A DNA stretch of 59,296 nucleotides from Achromobacter dolens (GTDB taxonomy: Bacteria > Pseudomonadota > Gammaproteobacteria > Burkholderiales > Burkholderiaceae_B): the NCBI RefSeq assembly GCF_902859745.1, contig NZ_CADIJW010000037.1, forward strand, positions 1-59,296. The letters run 5' to 3'. Position numbers and translations under genes: made by a program. Each line of letters opens with the position of its first letter. The first letter of the stretch is position 1. Positions 8,718-16,798 of this stretch are shown here, in pieces. Below the pieces are notes generated by a model. The model saw only the letters and a list, made by a program, of their open reading frames with translations, was not told where the DNA came from and searched no databases.

Positions 8718-9188
8718 ATGCGCCGACTATCGCGCCCGCTGCACGCTTTCTGCGCCGCCGTGCTCCTGCCGGCCCTGGCGGGCTGTGTACCTTACCCCAC
8801 TTACAAGACCCTGCAGCCGCGTGCGGCCATCGCCGTGCAGGACGAAGCCGGGCAACCACTGGCCGGCGCCCGCGTGGTGCTGATCGCCGGCGCCTACCCC
8901 TATGGCTACGACCGATACCGAGTCGAACAGCGCACCGGCGCCGACGGCCGAGCGGACTTCGATGCGCGCCATGAATGGCGGATGGAGGTGCTGGCGATCC
9001 ATGGCTCGGAACAGTTCTTCTGGAACTGGTGCGTCGAAAAGGCCGGCTACGAGACTTACGCCACCCACGACCGCAATGCCGAGGCCTTCGACGCCAAGGC
9101 GGTCGTCCGGCTCAAGGCCGGTGTGTCGCAAACCTGCGACAACCCCAATGGTTCGCCGTTCATGCGCGAGACCCGCACAAGCCCCTGA
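8718..9188 (+). CDS. Putative lipoprotein with a carboxypeptidase-regulatory-like fold
   Basis: The 156-residue protein begins with a basic n-region and hydrophobic core ending in the lipobox LAGC, with Cys23 as the lipidation site, so it should be membrane-anchored after export. The body contains VQDEAGQPLAGARVVLI and TGADGRADF, a pattern typical of Greek-key carboxypeptidase-regulatory-like or transthyretin-like domains. I do not recognise a named family. It is divergent from the TetR regulator and followed by another exported protein after 114 bp. The function is unknown. Confidence 0.75.
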   Translation: MRRLSRPLHAFCAAVLLPALAGCVPYPTYKTLQPRAAIAVQDEAGQPLAGARVVLIAGAYPYGYDRYRVEQRTGADGRADFDARHEWRMEVLAIHGSEQFFWNWCVEKAGYETYATHDRNAEAFDAKAVVRLKAGVSQTCDNPNGSPFMRETRTSP

Positions 9189-9302
9189 AATCACTTGAAA
9201 TCTTCGTAATTCTTGACACAACTATTGCGTCGCCTCGGCGTTACAGTACGGTATCGTCGGCCGCCGCAGCACGTGGACGTCCGACGGCTCAGGAGCAAGA
9301 TC

Positions 9303-9824
9303 ATGAAGCGGTTTACAGGTCGTATGGTCGGCGTCGCGCTGGCACTGGCCTTGGCAAGTTCCCCCGCGCTGGCGGGCGGGTATCGTGGCGGCTATCACCA
9401 TCACCACGGCGGTGGCGGCGGCAACGGCTGGTGGATTGGTGGCGCGTTTGCGCTCGCGGCCACCGGGCTGATCCTGGCGGCCAATAACTCCGGACCGAGC
9501 TACGTACAGACCGGCGTCTACGCCCCGGGCGTGGCCTACTACCCGCCCCCGGTGTACACGGCGCCCGTGTACGAGGCGCCGCCTGTCTATGAAGCGCCGC
9601 CCGTCTACCAGGCCCCGGCACAATACGCTCCGGTGCAGTACGAACCGGCCCCTCCGGTCAACCGGGCGCAGGCCAGCGCCTCGGCCGACTGCCAGCGCTG
9701 GGCCATGAACCAGAGCGGCTACGACCCGGCAACCATTTCGCAATGGACCACCCAGGTCATGGTGGACACCTACAACCGCGCGCTGGATTCCTGCATGAAC
9801 AGCCGCGGTTACCGGGCCAACTGA
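9303..9824 (+). CDS. Exported Gly/His- and Pro/Tyr-rich repeat protein, function unknown
   Basis: The 173-residue protein has a clear signal peptide (hydrophobic core VALALALASSPALA, cleavage after Ala near residue 24). The mature start is GGYRGGYHHHHGGGGG, then a hydrophobic segment of about 17 residues, then Pro/Tyr-rich repeats of the form VYEAPP (three near-copies at about residues 95-110). The C-terminal domain has two Cys (DCQRW and DSCMN) with the endings AMNQSGYDP and NSRGYRAN, a small helical domain common in Burkholderiales envelope proteins. The start follows AGGAGCAAG. The His run could bind metal. A consensus TTGACA lies at 9213-9218, but no good -10 is found at normal spacing. 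A strong terminator follows. Confidence 0.8.
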   Translation: MKRFTGRMVGVALALALASSPALAGGYRGGYHHHHGGGGGNGWWIGGAFALAATGLILAANNSGPSYVQTGVYAPGVAYYPPPVYTAPVYEAPPVYEAPPVYQAPAQYAPVQYEPAPPVNRAQASASADCQRWAMNQSGYDPATISQWTTQVMVDTYNRALDSCMNSRGYRAN

Positions 9825-9851
9825 CGACCATCGCGCCCACGGCGCGTCAGC

Positions 9852-9890
9852 CAGGGAGGAGCCCCGCCAGGGCCTCCTCCCTGTTGTTTT
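9852..9890 (+). terminator. Rho-independent terminator
   Basis: CAGGGAGGAG (9852-9861) pairs with CTCCTCCCTG (9874-9883). After one C/C mismatch, CCC pairs with GGG around a GCCA loop, and TTGTTTT follows at 9884-9890. It ends the Gly/His-rich gene transcript. Confidence 0.85.
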
Positions 9891-9923
9891 CACGGCCGTT
9901 GACGCCCGCGTGCATGGCGCCCC

Positions 9924-10250
9924 TCAACCGCGCCCGCCGCCCCATCCGCGCCAGGCGAAAAACGCCCCGGCCAACAGGGCCAGCGCGGCCGGCAGCACCC
10001 AGACGAAGCCGCTGTCGGTGTAGACAACCCCATCGACGGGATCGTAGTAGCGGCCCAGCTCGTTGAAATCCCACTTCAGGTACTGCGCGTACCAGAGCCA
10101 GAAGAAGAACGCCGACAGCGCCAACGACACCACCGCCCCGGCCCGCGCCAGCAGGCGCCCGCGGCCGGTGCCCGCGATCAGCCGCCAGGCCGACAGTACG
10201 CCGGCCGCCACGGCTACCAGGACCAGCCAGTCGCCGACGTTAAAGCCCAT
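9924..10250 (-). CDS. Small inner-membrane protein, unknown function
   Basis: The 108-residue protein has three hydrophobic segments: DWLVLVAVAAGVLSAWRLIA near the N-terminus, GAVVSLALSAFFFWLWYAQYL in the middle and a C-terminal GFVWVLPAALALLAGAFFAW. I do not recognise the family. The ATG at 10250 lies inside the end of the DUF523 gene (11-bp overlap), so the two are probably cotranscribed and translationally coupled. The frame continues upstream to 10325, but that part would overlap DUF523 further and adds no hydrophobic start. Confidence 0.7.
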   Translation of the reverse strand: MGFNVGDWLVLVAVAAGVLSAWRLIAGTGRGRLLARAGAVVSLALSAFFFWLWYAQYLKWDFNELGRYYDPVDGVVYTDSGFVWVLPAALALLAGAFFAWRGWGGGRG

Positions 10251-10746
10251 GCCCCGCCTCCAGGCGCGCCAGGCAGGCAGCGGCGTCCGCCCATTGCCCT
10301 TCGCTGAAGACGCGCACCCCGGCATCGGCCAGCAATTGCGCGGTCACGCCCACGCCCGGCCGCCGCTGCCCCGAAAAGCTGCCGTCGTAGACATACCCGC
10401 TGCCGCAGGACGGACTGCCCTCCTTGAGCACCGCAATGCGGATGCCGCGCTCGCGCGCAGCGGCCAGCGCCAGGTGCGCGCCGCGCAGGAACGGCACGGT
10501 GGCATCCTCGCCCGACACCGCCATCACGCGGGCGCGACCGCCCAGCACGTCAGCGGCATTGGCGCCCGGCTCGATCTCGGCGGGCGGGCGCGGAATCGGC
10601 ATGCCACCCGCCACCTCCGGACAGACTGGCACGACCCGGCCTTCATCGAGCCAGCGCGCCAGGATCGCGTGGCCTCGCGGCGCCGAGCGGCCGTCGTAGC
10701 GCACGGGGTGGCCCAACAAACAGGCGCTGACCAGGACGTATTGCAT
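10240..10746 (-). CDS. DUF523-family protein (YbbK-like)
   Basis: The 168-residue protein carries the conserved cysteines of DUF523: VSACLLGHPVRYDG at the start, VVPVCPEVAGGMPIPR in the middle and KEGSPSCGSGYVYDG later. These suggest a metal or Fe-S-like site, but no activity is established for this family that I can apply here. It starts at ATG 10746, 13 bp downstream of the VIT-family gene stop, and overlaps the small membrane protein gene. The three genes may be one transcript. Confidence 0.88.
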   Translation of the reverse strand: MQYVLVSACLLGHPVRYDGRSAPRGHAILARWLDEGRVVPVCPEVAGGMPIPRPPAEIEPGANAADVLGGRARVMAVSGEDATVPFLRGAHLALAAARERGIRIAVLKEGSPSCGSGYVYDGSFSGQRRPGVGVTAQLLADAGVRVFSEGQWADAAACLARLEAGHGL

Positions 10747-10759
10747 GAGCGGGAAACTC

Positions 10760-11449
10760 CTAGACCACGGTGCCGAACAAGGCGCCGACGCCAGCCGTCA
10801 CTGCCATCGCCAGCGCGCCCAATATCGTCACCCGCACCGCCGCCGGCCCCTTGGGCGCGCCCCCGGCGCCAGCCGCCAGGGCCCCCAGACAGGCCAGACA
10901 GGCCACGGACGCGCCGATCACCCAGCCGATAAGCTGCGGCAACGGCGCCACCGCGGCCACCGCAAGCGGCAACGCGGCGCCGCCGGCGAACGAGGCGGCC
11001 GAGGCCACCGCCGCCTGCACCGGCCGGGCGCGATTGTGGATCGAGATGCCGAGTTCGTCGCGCGCATGCGCGTCAAGCGCGTCGTGGCGCGTCAGTTGCC
11101 GCGCGACCTGCTCGGCCAGGTCCCGCGACAGCCCGCGGCCGACGTAGATCTCGACCAGTTCCTCGAGCTCTTCGCCCGAGTTGCGCTTGAGCGAACGCTG
11201 CTCCATGCGCAGGTCGGCGGCCTCGATATCGGATTGCGTCCGCACCGAGACGTATTCACCCGCCGCCATCGACAGCGCCCCGGCCACCAGGCCGGCCAGG
11301 CCCGAGGTCAGCACCGCCTCGTGCGAGGCCTGGGCGGCCGCGACGCCGGTGATGAGGCTCGCGGTGGAGACGATGCCGTCGTTGGCGCCGAGCACCGCGG
11401 CGCGCAGCCAGTTGCTGCGGAAAATCCGGTGATGTTCTTTGGAAGGCAT
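10760..11449 (-). CDS. VIT1/CCC1-family membrane protein (putative Fe/Mn transporter)
   Basis: The 229-residue protein has the hallmark of the VIT/CCC1 family, NDGIVSTASLITGVAAAQ in the first membrane helix and GALSMAAGEYVSV in the second, then a cytoplasmic acidic/helical region (EELEELVEIYVGRGLSRDLAE) and three C-terminal membrane segments. The family exports or sequesters Fe2+ or Mn2+. The ATG at 11449 is preferred; an upstream TTG at 11467 could extend the frame by six residues. No metal-responsive operator is evident in the short upstream gap before the thioesterase gene. Confidence 0.9.
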   Translation of the reverse strand: MPSKEHHRIFRSNWLRAAVLGANDGIVSTASLITGVAAAQASHEAVLTSGLAGLVAGALSMAAGEYVSVRTQSDIEAADLRMEQRSLKRNSGEELEELVEIYVGRGLSRDLAEQVARQLTRHDALDAHARDELGISIHNRARPVQAAVASAASFAGGAALPLAVAAVAPLPQLIGWVIGASVACLACLGALAAGAGGAPKGPAAVRVTILGALAMAVTAGVGALFGTVV

Positions 11450-11507
11450 TGCCGTGGACCCGTTCAAGGCGCGACAAGGCTGGCGGCGGACGGCCGCCGC
11501 CAGCGGC

Positions 11508-11945
11508 TCAACGCGGCGTCACGCGCACCGCGGTGAGCAAGCCTATCACGCAAAGCGTGGCCTGTTCGCCCTCGTAGGCATGCACTTCGACCTGGCAGAT
11601 CGACAGGCGCTTGCCCGGCTTGACCACGCGGCCGCTGGCCACGTAGCGCTCGCCCTTGGCGGGCGCCAGGAAGTTCATCTTGAACTCCGAGGTCAACACG
11701 TCCTCGCCCGGGTGGAACAGGCTGAAGGCGGCATAGCCGCCGGCCGAATCGGCGATGGTGGTGGAGATGCCGGCGTGCAGGAAACCGTTCTGCTGGCACA
11801 GATCGGCGCGGTACGGCAGCACGATGTCCACCCTGCCCGGCTCGACCACGTCCAGGCTCGCGCCGAGCAGCCGCATGATGCTCTGCCGCTCGAAGCTCGC
11901 CTGGACCCGCCCGGCCGGATCGACACAAGTCGCGGGCGCGGCCAT
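11508..11945 (-). CDS. PaaI-family acyl-CoA thioesterase
   Basis: The 145-residue protein is a single hotdog domain with the PaaI-type core NGFLHAGISTTIADSAGGYAA, in which the HAG and Asp are usually catalytic, and FKMNFLAPAKGE, the conserved strand. Such enzymes hydrolyse acyl-CoA or aryl-CoA esters in the cytoplasm. Its start lies 1 bp after the stop of the 3-hydroxyisobutyrate dehydrogenase gene on the same strand, so it is probably the last gene of the valine-degradation operon. There it may relieve CoA trapping, which is an inference from context. Confidence 0.88.
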   Translation of the reverse strand: MAAPATCVDPAGRVQASFERQSIMRLLGASLDVVEPGRVDIVLPYRADLCQQNGFLHAGISTTIADSAGGYAAFSLFHPGEDVLTSEFKMNFLAPAKGERYVASGRVVKPGKRLSICQVEVHAYEGEQATLCVIGLLTAVRVTPR

Positions 11946-11946
11946 G

Positions 11947-12837
11947 TCAGTCCTGGTCGCGCTTGACCAGATTGACGATGCTGGAGAAGTCCAGCCGGCC
12001 CGAGCCGCCCGCGCTGTGCAGCGAATACAGGTTGCGCGCCAGTTCCCCCAGCGGGATCGAGGCGCGCGCCGACAGCGCCGCCTCGGCCGCCAGGCCCAGG
12101 TCCTTGAGCATCAGGTCGACGCCGAAGCCGCCGGCGTAGCCCTTGGAGGCCGGGGCGTGTTCCATCACGCCGGGCCACGGGTTGTACAGCTCGGTGGCCC
12201 AGTTGCGGCCAGAGCTCTTGGCGATGATGTCCGACAGCACCTTGGGATCGAGGCCGTTGGCCACGCCCAGCGCCAGCGCCTCGGAGGTGCCGGCCATGAG
12301 GATGCCGAGCAGCATGTTGTTGCAGATCTTGGCGACCTGGCCGGCGCCCGCGGGCCCGGCGTGGAAGATGTTCTTGCCCATCTTCTCCAGCACCGGACGG
12401 GCGCGCTCCAGCGCGGCGGACTGGCCGCCGACGATGAAGGTCAGCGTGCCCGCGGCGGCGCCGCCGGTGCCGCCCGAGACCGGCGCGTCGATCATGGCGA
12501 TGCCGCGCACCTCGGCGGCCTGCGCCACCTTGCGGGCCGAGTCCGGCGCGATGGTGCTGCACTCGATCACGAGCGCGCTGGACGCAATCTTGCCCAGCAG
12601 GTCCTGGTCCAGGTACAGGCCTTCGACGTGTTTGCTGGCCGGCAGCATCGAGATCACCACCTCGGCCCCCTTGACCGCCTCGGCGGCCGAGGCCGCCGAC
12701 TTGGCGCCCGCATCGGTCAGCGTCTTGACCGCCGCCGGCACCAGGTCGAACACCGTCAGGCTGTGGCCGGCCTTGACCAGATTCAATGCCATGGGCGCGC
12801 CCATGTTGCCCAAACCGATAAACGCGATACTGCTCAT
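11947..12837 (-). CDS. mmsB: 3-hydroxyisobutyrate dehydrogenase
   Basis: The 296-residue protein oxidises 3-hydroxyisobutyrate to methylmalonate semialdehyde with NAD+, the third step encoded by this cluster. It shows the Rossmann start FIGLGNMGAPMALNLVKAGH, the substrate motif DAPVSGGTGGAAAGTLT and the catalytic-Lys motif GPAGAGQVAKICNNMLLG. The length matches the family. It lies 80 bp downstream of the hydrolase gene and is followed at once by the thioesterase. Related beta-hydroxyacid dehydrogenases share these motifs, but the neighbouring acyl-CoA dehydrogenase and hydrolase favour valine degradation. The next enzyme, the semialdehyde dehydrogenase mmsA, is not in the window. Confidence 0.93.
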   Translation of the reverse strand: MSSIAFIGLGNMGAPMALNLVKAGHSLTVFDLVPAAVKTLTDAGAKSAASAAEAVKGAEVVISMLPASKHVEGLYLDQDLLGKIASSALVIECSTIAPDSARKVAQAAEVRGIAMIDAPVSGGTGGAAAGTLTFIVGGQSAALERARPVLEKMGKNIFHAGPAGAGQVAKICNNMLLGILMAGTSEALALGVANGLDPKVLSDIIAKSSGRNWATELYNPWPGVMEHAPASKGYAGGFGVDLMLKDLGLAAEAALSARASIPLGELARNLYSLHSAGGSGRLDFSSIVNLVKRDQD

Positions 12838-12917
12838 GATGTCCTGTCTCCTGTTGCTATTGCTGTAGGTATGAAATCAGTGTTGCGACGCGATGCCGGC
12901 CCGCTCCGCGGCGGACG

Positions 12918-14093
12918 TCAGCGGCCTTCCTTGCCCAGGTCGTCCAGCGGATGCGGCTGGCCCTCGGGCCAGGGCTCGTCGAAGAACTTCTGCACCCAGG
13001 CCTCGGTGGCCATGTCCAGCACCGCGGGGTTCCAGCGCGGCGTCTTGTCCTTGTCGATCAGCAGCGCGCGGATGCCCTCGGCGAAATCGCCATGCGCGGT
13101 GCAATGGAGCGCGGCGATGTACTCCGCGCGGAACACATCGTCCAGCGACCGCAGCCGCATGCGCTGCTGCAGCGCGAACGACAGCCGCAGCGAACCGGGC
13201 GAACCGGCCAGCATGGTGGCGGCGGCGCGCGCCAGCCACGGGTCGGCATGGTCCTTCAGGCCGGCCAGTTCCTCGTAGATCTCGTCCAGGCGGTTGCCGC
13301 TGCACAGGCTGTTGATCATGAACGAGTGCTGGCGCAGGTGACCACTCTCGAGCGGCGTCTGCGGTTCGAGCGCCGTCAGCGCCCGGCGCAACAGGCCGTC
13401 GTTGATCGAGCGCGGCGGGATCGCATCCTCCGCGCCGCCTGCGGCCTGGCCGGCCCAGGGCTGTTCCTCCAGCGAAGCCAGCAGCTTGGGCCAGTCTTCG
13501 TGGTTCAGGCGGAAGTCCGCCAGGCCGGCGAAAAACGCGTCGGCGGTATTGATCTGCGCGCCGGTCAGCGCCAGGAACACCCCGATGCGGCCCGGCATGC
13601 GGTTCAGCAGCCAGCTACCGCCGACATCGGGAAACAGGCCGATGGAGATTTCCGGCATCGCCAGGCGCGAGGTCTCGCTGACCACGCGGTGGCTAGCGCC
13701 CATCATCAGGCCGATGCCGCCGCCCATGACGATGCCGTGGCCCCAGCACAGCACCGGCTTGGGGTAGCTGTGGATGCGGTAGTCCAGGCGGTATTCATGC
13801 TCGAAAAAACGGCGCGCGTAGGCATTGCCCCACGCGCCCTTGCCGGCGTTCTCGGTCATGCTGCGGTACAGGCCATGCAGGTCGCCGCCGGCGCAGAAGG
13901 CCTTCTCGCCCGCGCCCTGAAGCACCACCAGCGCCACCGCCGGATCGCGCGCCCAGGCGTCCAGGCGCTCTGCCAGCAGGTCGACCATCTCCAGCGACAG
14001 CCCGTTCAGGGTCTGCGGCGAATTCAGCGTCGCGATCCCGAAGCGCATTCCATTGGCGGCGGCCCTTTCTTCGAACAGCACCGGTGCATTCAT
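12918..14093 (-). CDS. 3-hydroxyisobutyryl-CoA hydrolase (enoyl-CoA hydratase/isomerase family)
   Basis: The 391-residue protein is longer than plain enoyl-CoA hydratases and carries the hydrolase-type sequences: GAGEKAFCAGGDLHGLY for the oxyanion hole, GIVMGGGIGLMMGASHRVV, then AMPEISIGLFPDVGGSWLLN with the catalytic Glu/Asp region. It cleaves 3-hydroxyisobutyryl-CoA to free 3-hydroxyisobutyrate and CoA, the step before MmsB. The ATG at 14093 overlaps the acyl-CoA dehydrogenase stop by 4 bp (ATGA), indicating translational coupling. The same frame stays open far upstream across the dehydrogenase gene; that part is antisense-like shadow. Confidence 0.93.
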   Translation of the reverse strand: MNAPVLFEERAAANGMRFGIATLNSPQTLNGLSLEMVDLLAERLDAWARDPAVALVVLQGAGEKAFCAGGDLHGLYRSMTENAGKGAWGNAYARRFFEHEYRLDYRIHSYPKPVLCWGHGIVMGGGIGLMMGASHRVVSETSRLAMPEISIGLFPDVGGSWLLNRMPGRIGVFLALTGAQINTADAFFAGLADFRLNHEDWPKLLASLEEQPWAGQAAGGAEDAIPPRSINDGLLRRALTALEPQTPLESGHLRQHSFMINSLCSGNRLDEIYEELAGLKDHADPWLARAAATMLAGSPGSLRLSFALQQRMRLRSLDDVFRAEYIAALHCTAHGDFAEGIRALLIDKDKTPRWNPAVLDMATEAWVQKFFDEPWPEGQPHPLDDLGKEGR

Positions 14094-15244
14094 CTTATGT
14101 CGGCTCCTTTTTCCAACAATTGGCGGGCGATGATCACGCGCATGATCTCGTTTGTCCCCTCCAGAATCTGATGTACGCGAGTATCGCGCACCAGACGCTC
14201 CAAGGGATAGTCCCGCAGGTAGCCATAGCCGCCGTGGATCTGCTGGGCGTCCAGGCAGATCTGGAAGCCCATGTCGGTGGCAAAGCGCTTGGCCATCGCG
14301 CAGTAGGTGGCCGCGTCGGGCGCGCCGGCGTCCAGCTTGCAGGCCGCCAGCCGCACCATCTGGCGCGCCGCCACCAGGTGGGTGGCCATGTCCGCCAGCT
14401 TGAATTGCAGCGCCTGGAATTCCGCCAGGCGGCGGTTGAACTGGCGCCGCTCGTCCATGTAGCGGCGGGCCGCGTCCAGCGCGCCCTGGGCCGCGCCCAC
14501 CGAGCAGGTGCCGATATTGATGCGGCCGCCGTCCAGGCCCTTCATGGCGATCTTGAAGCCCTCGCCCTCCTCGCCCAGCAGGTTGCCGGCGGGCACACGC
14601 ACGTTCTCGAACACAATCGGACGGGTGGACTGGCTGTTCCAGCCCATCTTCTCTTCCTTGCGCCCGTAGCTGATGCCCTCGCTGTCGGCGGGCACGGCAA
14701 AGGCGCTGATGCCGCCCGCGCCCTCGCCGCCGCTGCGCGCCATCACCACCAGCAGGTCGGTGTCGCCGCCGCCCGAAATGAAGGCCTTGGCGCCATTGAG
14801 CACGTAGTGGTCGCCCTGGCGCTGCGCCCGGGTCGACAGCGAGGCGGCGTCGGAGCCGGCGCCCGGTTCGGTCAGGCAGTACGAGGCCAGCTTCTGGCCG
14901 CTGGCCAGCAGTGGCCCCCAGGCCTCGCGCAGGGCCGGCTGGCCCCACTTGCCGACCATCCAGGTGGCCATGTTGTGGATCGTCAGGAACGCGGTGGTCG
15001 ACGGATCGACGGCGGCCATTTCCTCGAACACCAGGGTGGCGTCCAGGCGCGGCAGCCCCAGGCCGCCGATGTCCTCGCTGGCATAGATGGCGCAGAAGCC
15101 CATCTCGCCGGCGCGCGCGAACGCCTCCTTGGGGAAGATGCCCTCGGCATCCCACTGCGCCGCATGGGGCGCCAGTTCGCCCTCGGCATAGTCGCGCGCG
15201 GCCTGCGCGAACGCGCGCTGCTCGTCGGTCAGTTCCAAGTCCAC
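14090..15244 (-). CDS. Acyl-CoA dehydrogenase (probably isobutyryl-CoA dehydrogenase)
   Basis: The 384-residue FAD enzyme has both family signatures, YCLTEPGAGSDAASL and QIHGGYGYLRDYPLERLVRD, and the catalytic Glu region ILEGTNEIMRVII near the C-terminus. It introduces a double bond into a branched short-chain acyl-CoA. Genetic linkage to the hydroxyisobutyryl-CoA hydrolase and mmsB makes isobutyryl-CoA the likely substrate. The start is GTG at 15244, supported by AGGAGA upstream (within GACATCAGGAGACAGGCT). It is the first gene of the operon, and a set of ACGT repeats lies about 80-100 bp before the start. Confidence 0.93.
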   Translation of the reverse strand: MDLELTDEQRAFAQAARDYAEGELAPHAAQWDAEGIFPKEAFARAGEMGFCAIYASEDIGGLGLPRLDATLVFEEMAAVDPSTTAFLTIHNMATWMVGKWGQPALREAWGPLLASGQKLASYCLTEPGAGSDAASLSTRAQRQGDHYVLNGAKAFISGGGDTDLLVVMARSGGEGAGGISAFAVPADSEGISYGRKEEKMGWNSQSTRPIVFENVRVPAGNLLGEEGEGFKIAMKGLDGGRINIGTCSVGAAQGALDAARRYMDERRQFNRRLAEFQALQFKLADMATHLVAARQMVRLAACKLDAGAPDAATYCAMAKRFATDMGFQICLDAQQIHGGYGYLRDYPLERLVRDTRVHQILEGTNEIMRVIIARQLLEKGADIR

Positions 15245-15324
15245 AGCCTGTCTCCTGATGTCATCGGTATTGTCTGTTGGCGTTGCTGCCGTCTCGTGAA
15301 CGTCAGCCGGATCATTTTGACATG

Positions 15325-15342
15325 ACGTTGACGTAAACGTAA
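15325..15342. promoter_or_regulatory. Three ACGT tetramers at 6-bp spacing before the valine operon
   Basis: ACGT occurs at 15325-15328, 15331-15334 and 15337-15340, inside TTGACGTAAACGTAA (15328-15342), 81-98 bp upstream of the acyl-CoA dehydrogenase start. MerR-family LiuR regulators of branched-chain amino acid catabolism are reported to bind ACGT-containing palindromes, and this site resembles them. The assignment is from memory of the motif and not tested; no MerR gene is in the window. Confidence 0.4.
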
Positions 15343-15453
15343 GGGTGCGGCGCCGTCAATGTTACGCCGGAAGGGCCGGCGTGATTTGTCCTGATGATGA
15401 CAATGTGGCGGCAGCCCGCCGGGCGCCGGCGGCGCGCGCCCCGGGGCCGACTG

Positions 15454-15801
15454 CTACAGCAATCCGGCCGGACGCACACGGCCGTTGCGAGCGGTCCTGG
15501 CGCGCCGGTGCTCGGCGCGGCGGCGGCGCGATTCCTTGGGATCGAAGCTCAGCCCGCGGTAGATCTCCACCCGGTCGCCGTCAGCCAGCGGCGTGGCGGC
15601 CTCGACCGCGCGGCCGAACACGCCCACGCCCCGCTCCCAGGGCTGGACCACCGGGAAGGCCTGGGCGAAGCCGCTGGCGCGCAGGGCGTCCGCCACGGTC
15701 GCGCCGGCCGGCAGCCGCACCTCGCGCAGCCAGACCTGGGCCGACAGGGCATAGCAGACCGACACGGCGATCTGCCCGTCGGCGGACGGCTCATTCCCCA
15801 T
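15454..15801 (-). CDS. rnfH: RnfH-family ubiquitin-like protein
   Basis: The 115-residue protein matches the RnfH (RatB/YfjF) family: a beta-grasp fold with ISVCYAL-like opening (IAVSVCYALSAQVWLREVRL), VADALRASGF, WERGVGVFGRAVE and DGDRVEIYRGLSFDPKESRRRRA. The RRRRAE tail is typical. Its molecular role is not settled in the family. It starts inside the ratA gene with an 11-bp overlap, so the two are coupled. The pair next to divergent smpB is the same arrangement as in Escherichia coli. Confidence 0.9.
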   Translation of the reverse strand: MGNEPSADGQIAVSVCYALSAQVWLREVRLPAGATVADALRASGFAQAFPVVQPWERGVGVFGRAVEAATPLADGDRVEIYRGLSFDPKESRRRRAEHRRARTARNGRVRPAGLL

Positions 15802-16225
15802 ACTTGGCCTGCGCGCGCTTGGTGAAGGAATCGATGAAGCTGGTGGCGATGCGGTTGAACACCGGCCCCACCACCATCTCCAGCGCCCGGTTGGAAAAGG
15901 CGTATTCCATGGTGAACAGCACCTTGCAGGCATCCTCGGCCAGCGGCTGGAACTCCCAGTGCCCCACCAGGCTGGAAAAAGGGCCATCGACCAGTTCCAG
16001 GTCGATGCGGTCGGGGTAGACGTGCCGGTTGCGCGTGGTGAAGCGCTGCTTCATGCCCGCGAAACTGATCAGGATGGACGCCTGCATGCCGTGCTCGTCG
16101 CGCGTCTGCACCTCGGCGCCGCCACACCACGGCATGAACTCGGGGTACTTTTCCACGTCGGCGACCAGGTCGAACATCTGGGCGGCGCTGTAGGGCACCA
16201 GGACGGATCGCTGTACTTTGTGCAT
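15791..16225 (-). CDS. ratA: RatA/COQ10-type START-domain protein
   Basis: The 144-residue protein is a single START/polyketide-cyclase domain: the opening VQRSVLVPYSAAQMFDLVADV, then KYPEFMPWCGGAEV, and the C-terminal helix GPVFNRIATSFIDSFTKRA. Relatives include the coenzyme Q-binding protein COQ10 and the E. coli protein RatA, which was described as a ribosome-association toxin; a quinone or lipid ligand is also plausible. The ATG at 16225 lies about 100 bp from divergent smpB, a conserved pairing. Toxicity cannot be inferred from sequence. Confidence 0.9.
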   Translation of the reverse strand: MHKVQRSVLVPYSAAQMFDLVADVEKYPEFMPWCGGAEVQTRDEHGMQASILISFAGMKQRFTTRNRHVYPDRIDLELVDGPFSSLVGHWEFQPLAEDACKVLFTMEYAFSNRALEMVVGPVFNRIATSFIDSFTKRAQAKYGE

Positions 16226-16329
16226 CGACTATCGCAAATGGCTAGAATGATAGGATTTTACCGGCACTGCGCCGCCGGGGCGCAAACGAGCACAAACGAA
16301 GAACAAACGGGCATATTGGGCCCCACAAG

Positions 16330-16797
16330 ATGAGCATTATCGATAACCGCAAGGCCACGCACGACTATTTCATCGAAGACCGCTACGAAGCCGGCCTGGT
16401 TCTCCAGGGCTGGGAAGTCAAGGCGATCCGCGATGGCCGCGTGCAGCTCAAGGAAAGCTACGTCATCGTGCGCGATGGCGAACTGTTCCTGCTGGGCATG
16501 CACGTCAGCCCCCTGCCCACCGCGTCCACCCACATCCACCCGGACGCCATGCGCACCCGCAAGCTGCTGCTCAAGGCCGAGGAAATCAGCAAGCTGATCG
16601 GCAAGGTCGAGCAGCGCGGCTACACCCTGGTGCCGCTCAACCTGCACTACAAGAACGGCCGCATCAAGCTCGACTTCGCGCTGGGCCGCGGCAAGAAGCT
16701 CTTTGACAAGCGCGACACCGCACGCGAGAAGGACTGGCAGCGCGAGAAGGAGCGCATCATGAAGCACGACACGCGGGCGTCGCGCAAAGACAGTTGA
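16330..16797 (+). CDS. smpB: SsrA-binding protein SmpB
   Basis: The 155-residue protein binds tmRNA and delivers it to stalled ribosomes in trans-translation. It has the full family pattern: [20 protein letters not shown] at the start, [14 protein letters not shown], and the C-terminal basic tail [20 protein letters not shown]. The length is normal. It is divergent from ratA-rnfH and its stop is 1 bp from the convergent diguanylate cyclase stop. The ssrA gene is not in this window. Confidence 0.98.
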   Translation: MSIIDNRKATHDYFIEDRYEAGLVLQGWEVKAIRDGRVQLKESYVIVRDGELFLLGMHVSPLPTASTHIHPDAMRTRKLLLKAEEISKLIGKVEQRGYTLVPLNLHYKNGRIKLDFALGRGKKLFDKRDTAREKDWQREKERIMKHDTRASRKDS

Positions 16798-16798
16798 A

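Noticed and set aside
9213-9247. Strong sigma-70 promoter before the Gly/His-rich gene
   Set aside because: TTGACA at 9213-9218 is perfect, but the nearest -10-like sequence (TACAGT) is 23 bp away, too far for a normal promoter.
14094-15155. Upstream extension of the hydroxyisobutyryl-CoA hydrolase frame
   Set aside because: It overlaps the acyl-CoA dehydrogenase gene in another frame, and the hydrolase family begins at the ATG at 14093.
15791-16225. RatA as half of a toxin-antitoxin system with RnfH
   Set aside because: Although RatA was named a toxin in E. coli and RnfH is adjacent, both belong to conserved housekeeping families with COQ10-like and ubiquitin-like folds. Nothing in the sequence shows toxin-antitoxin behaviour.
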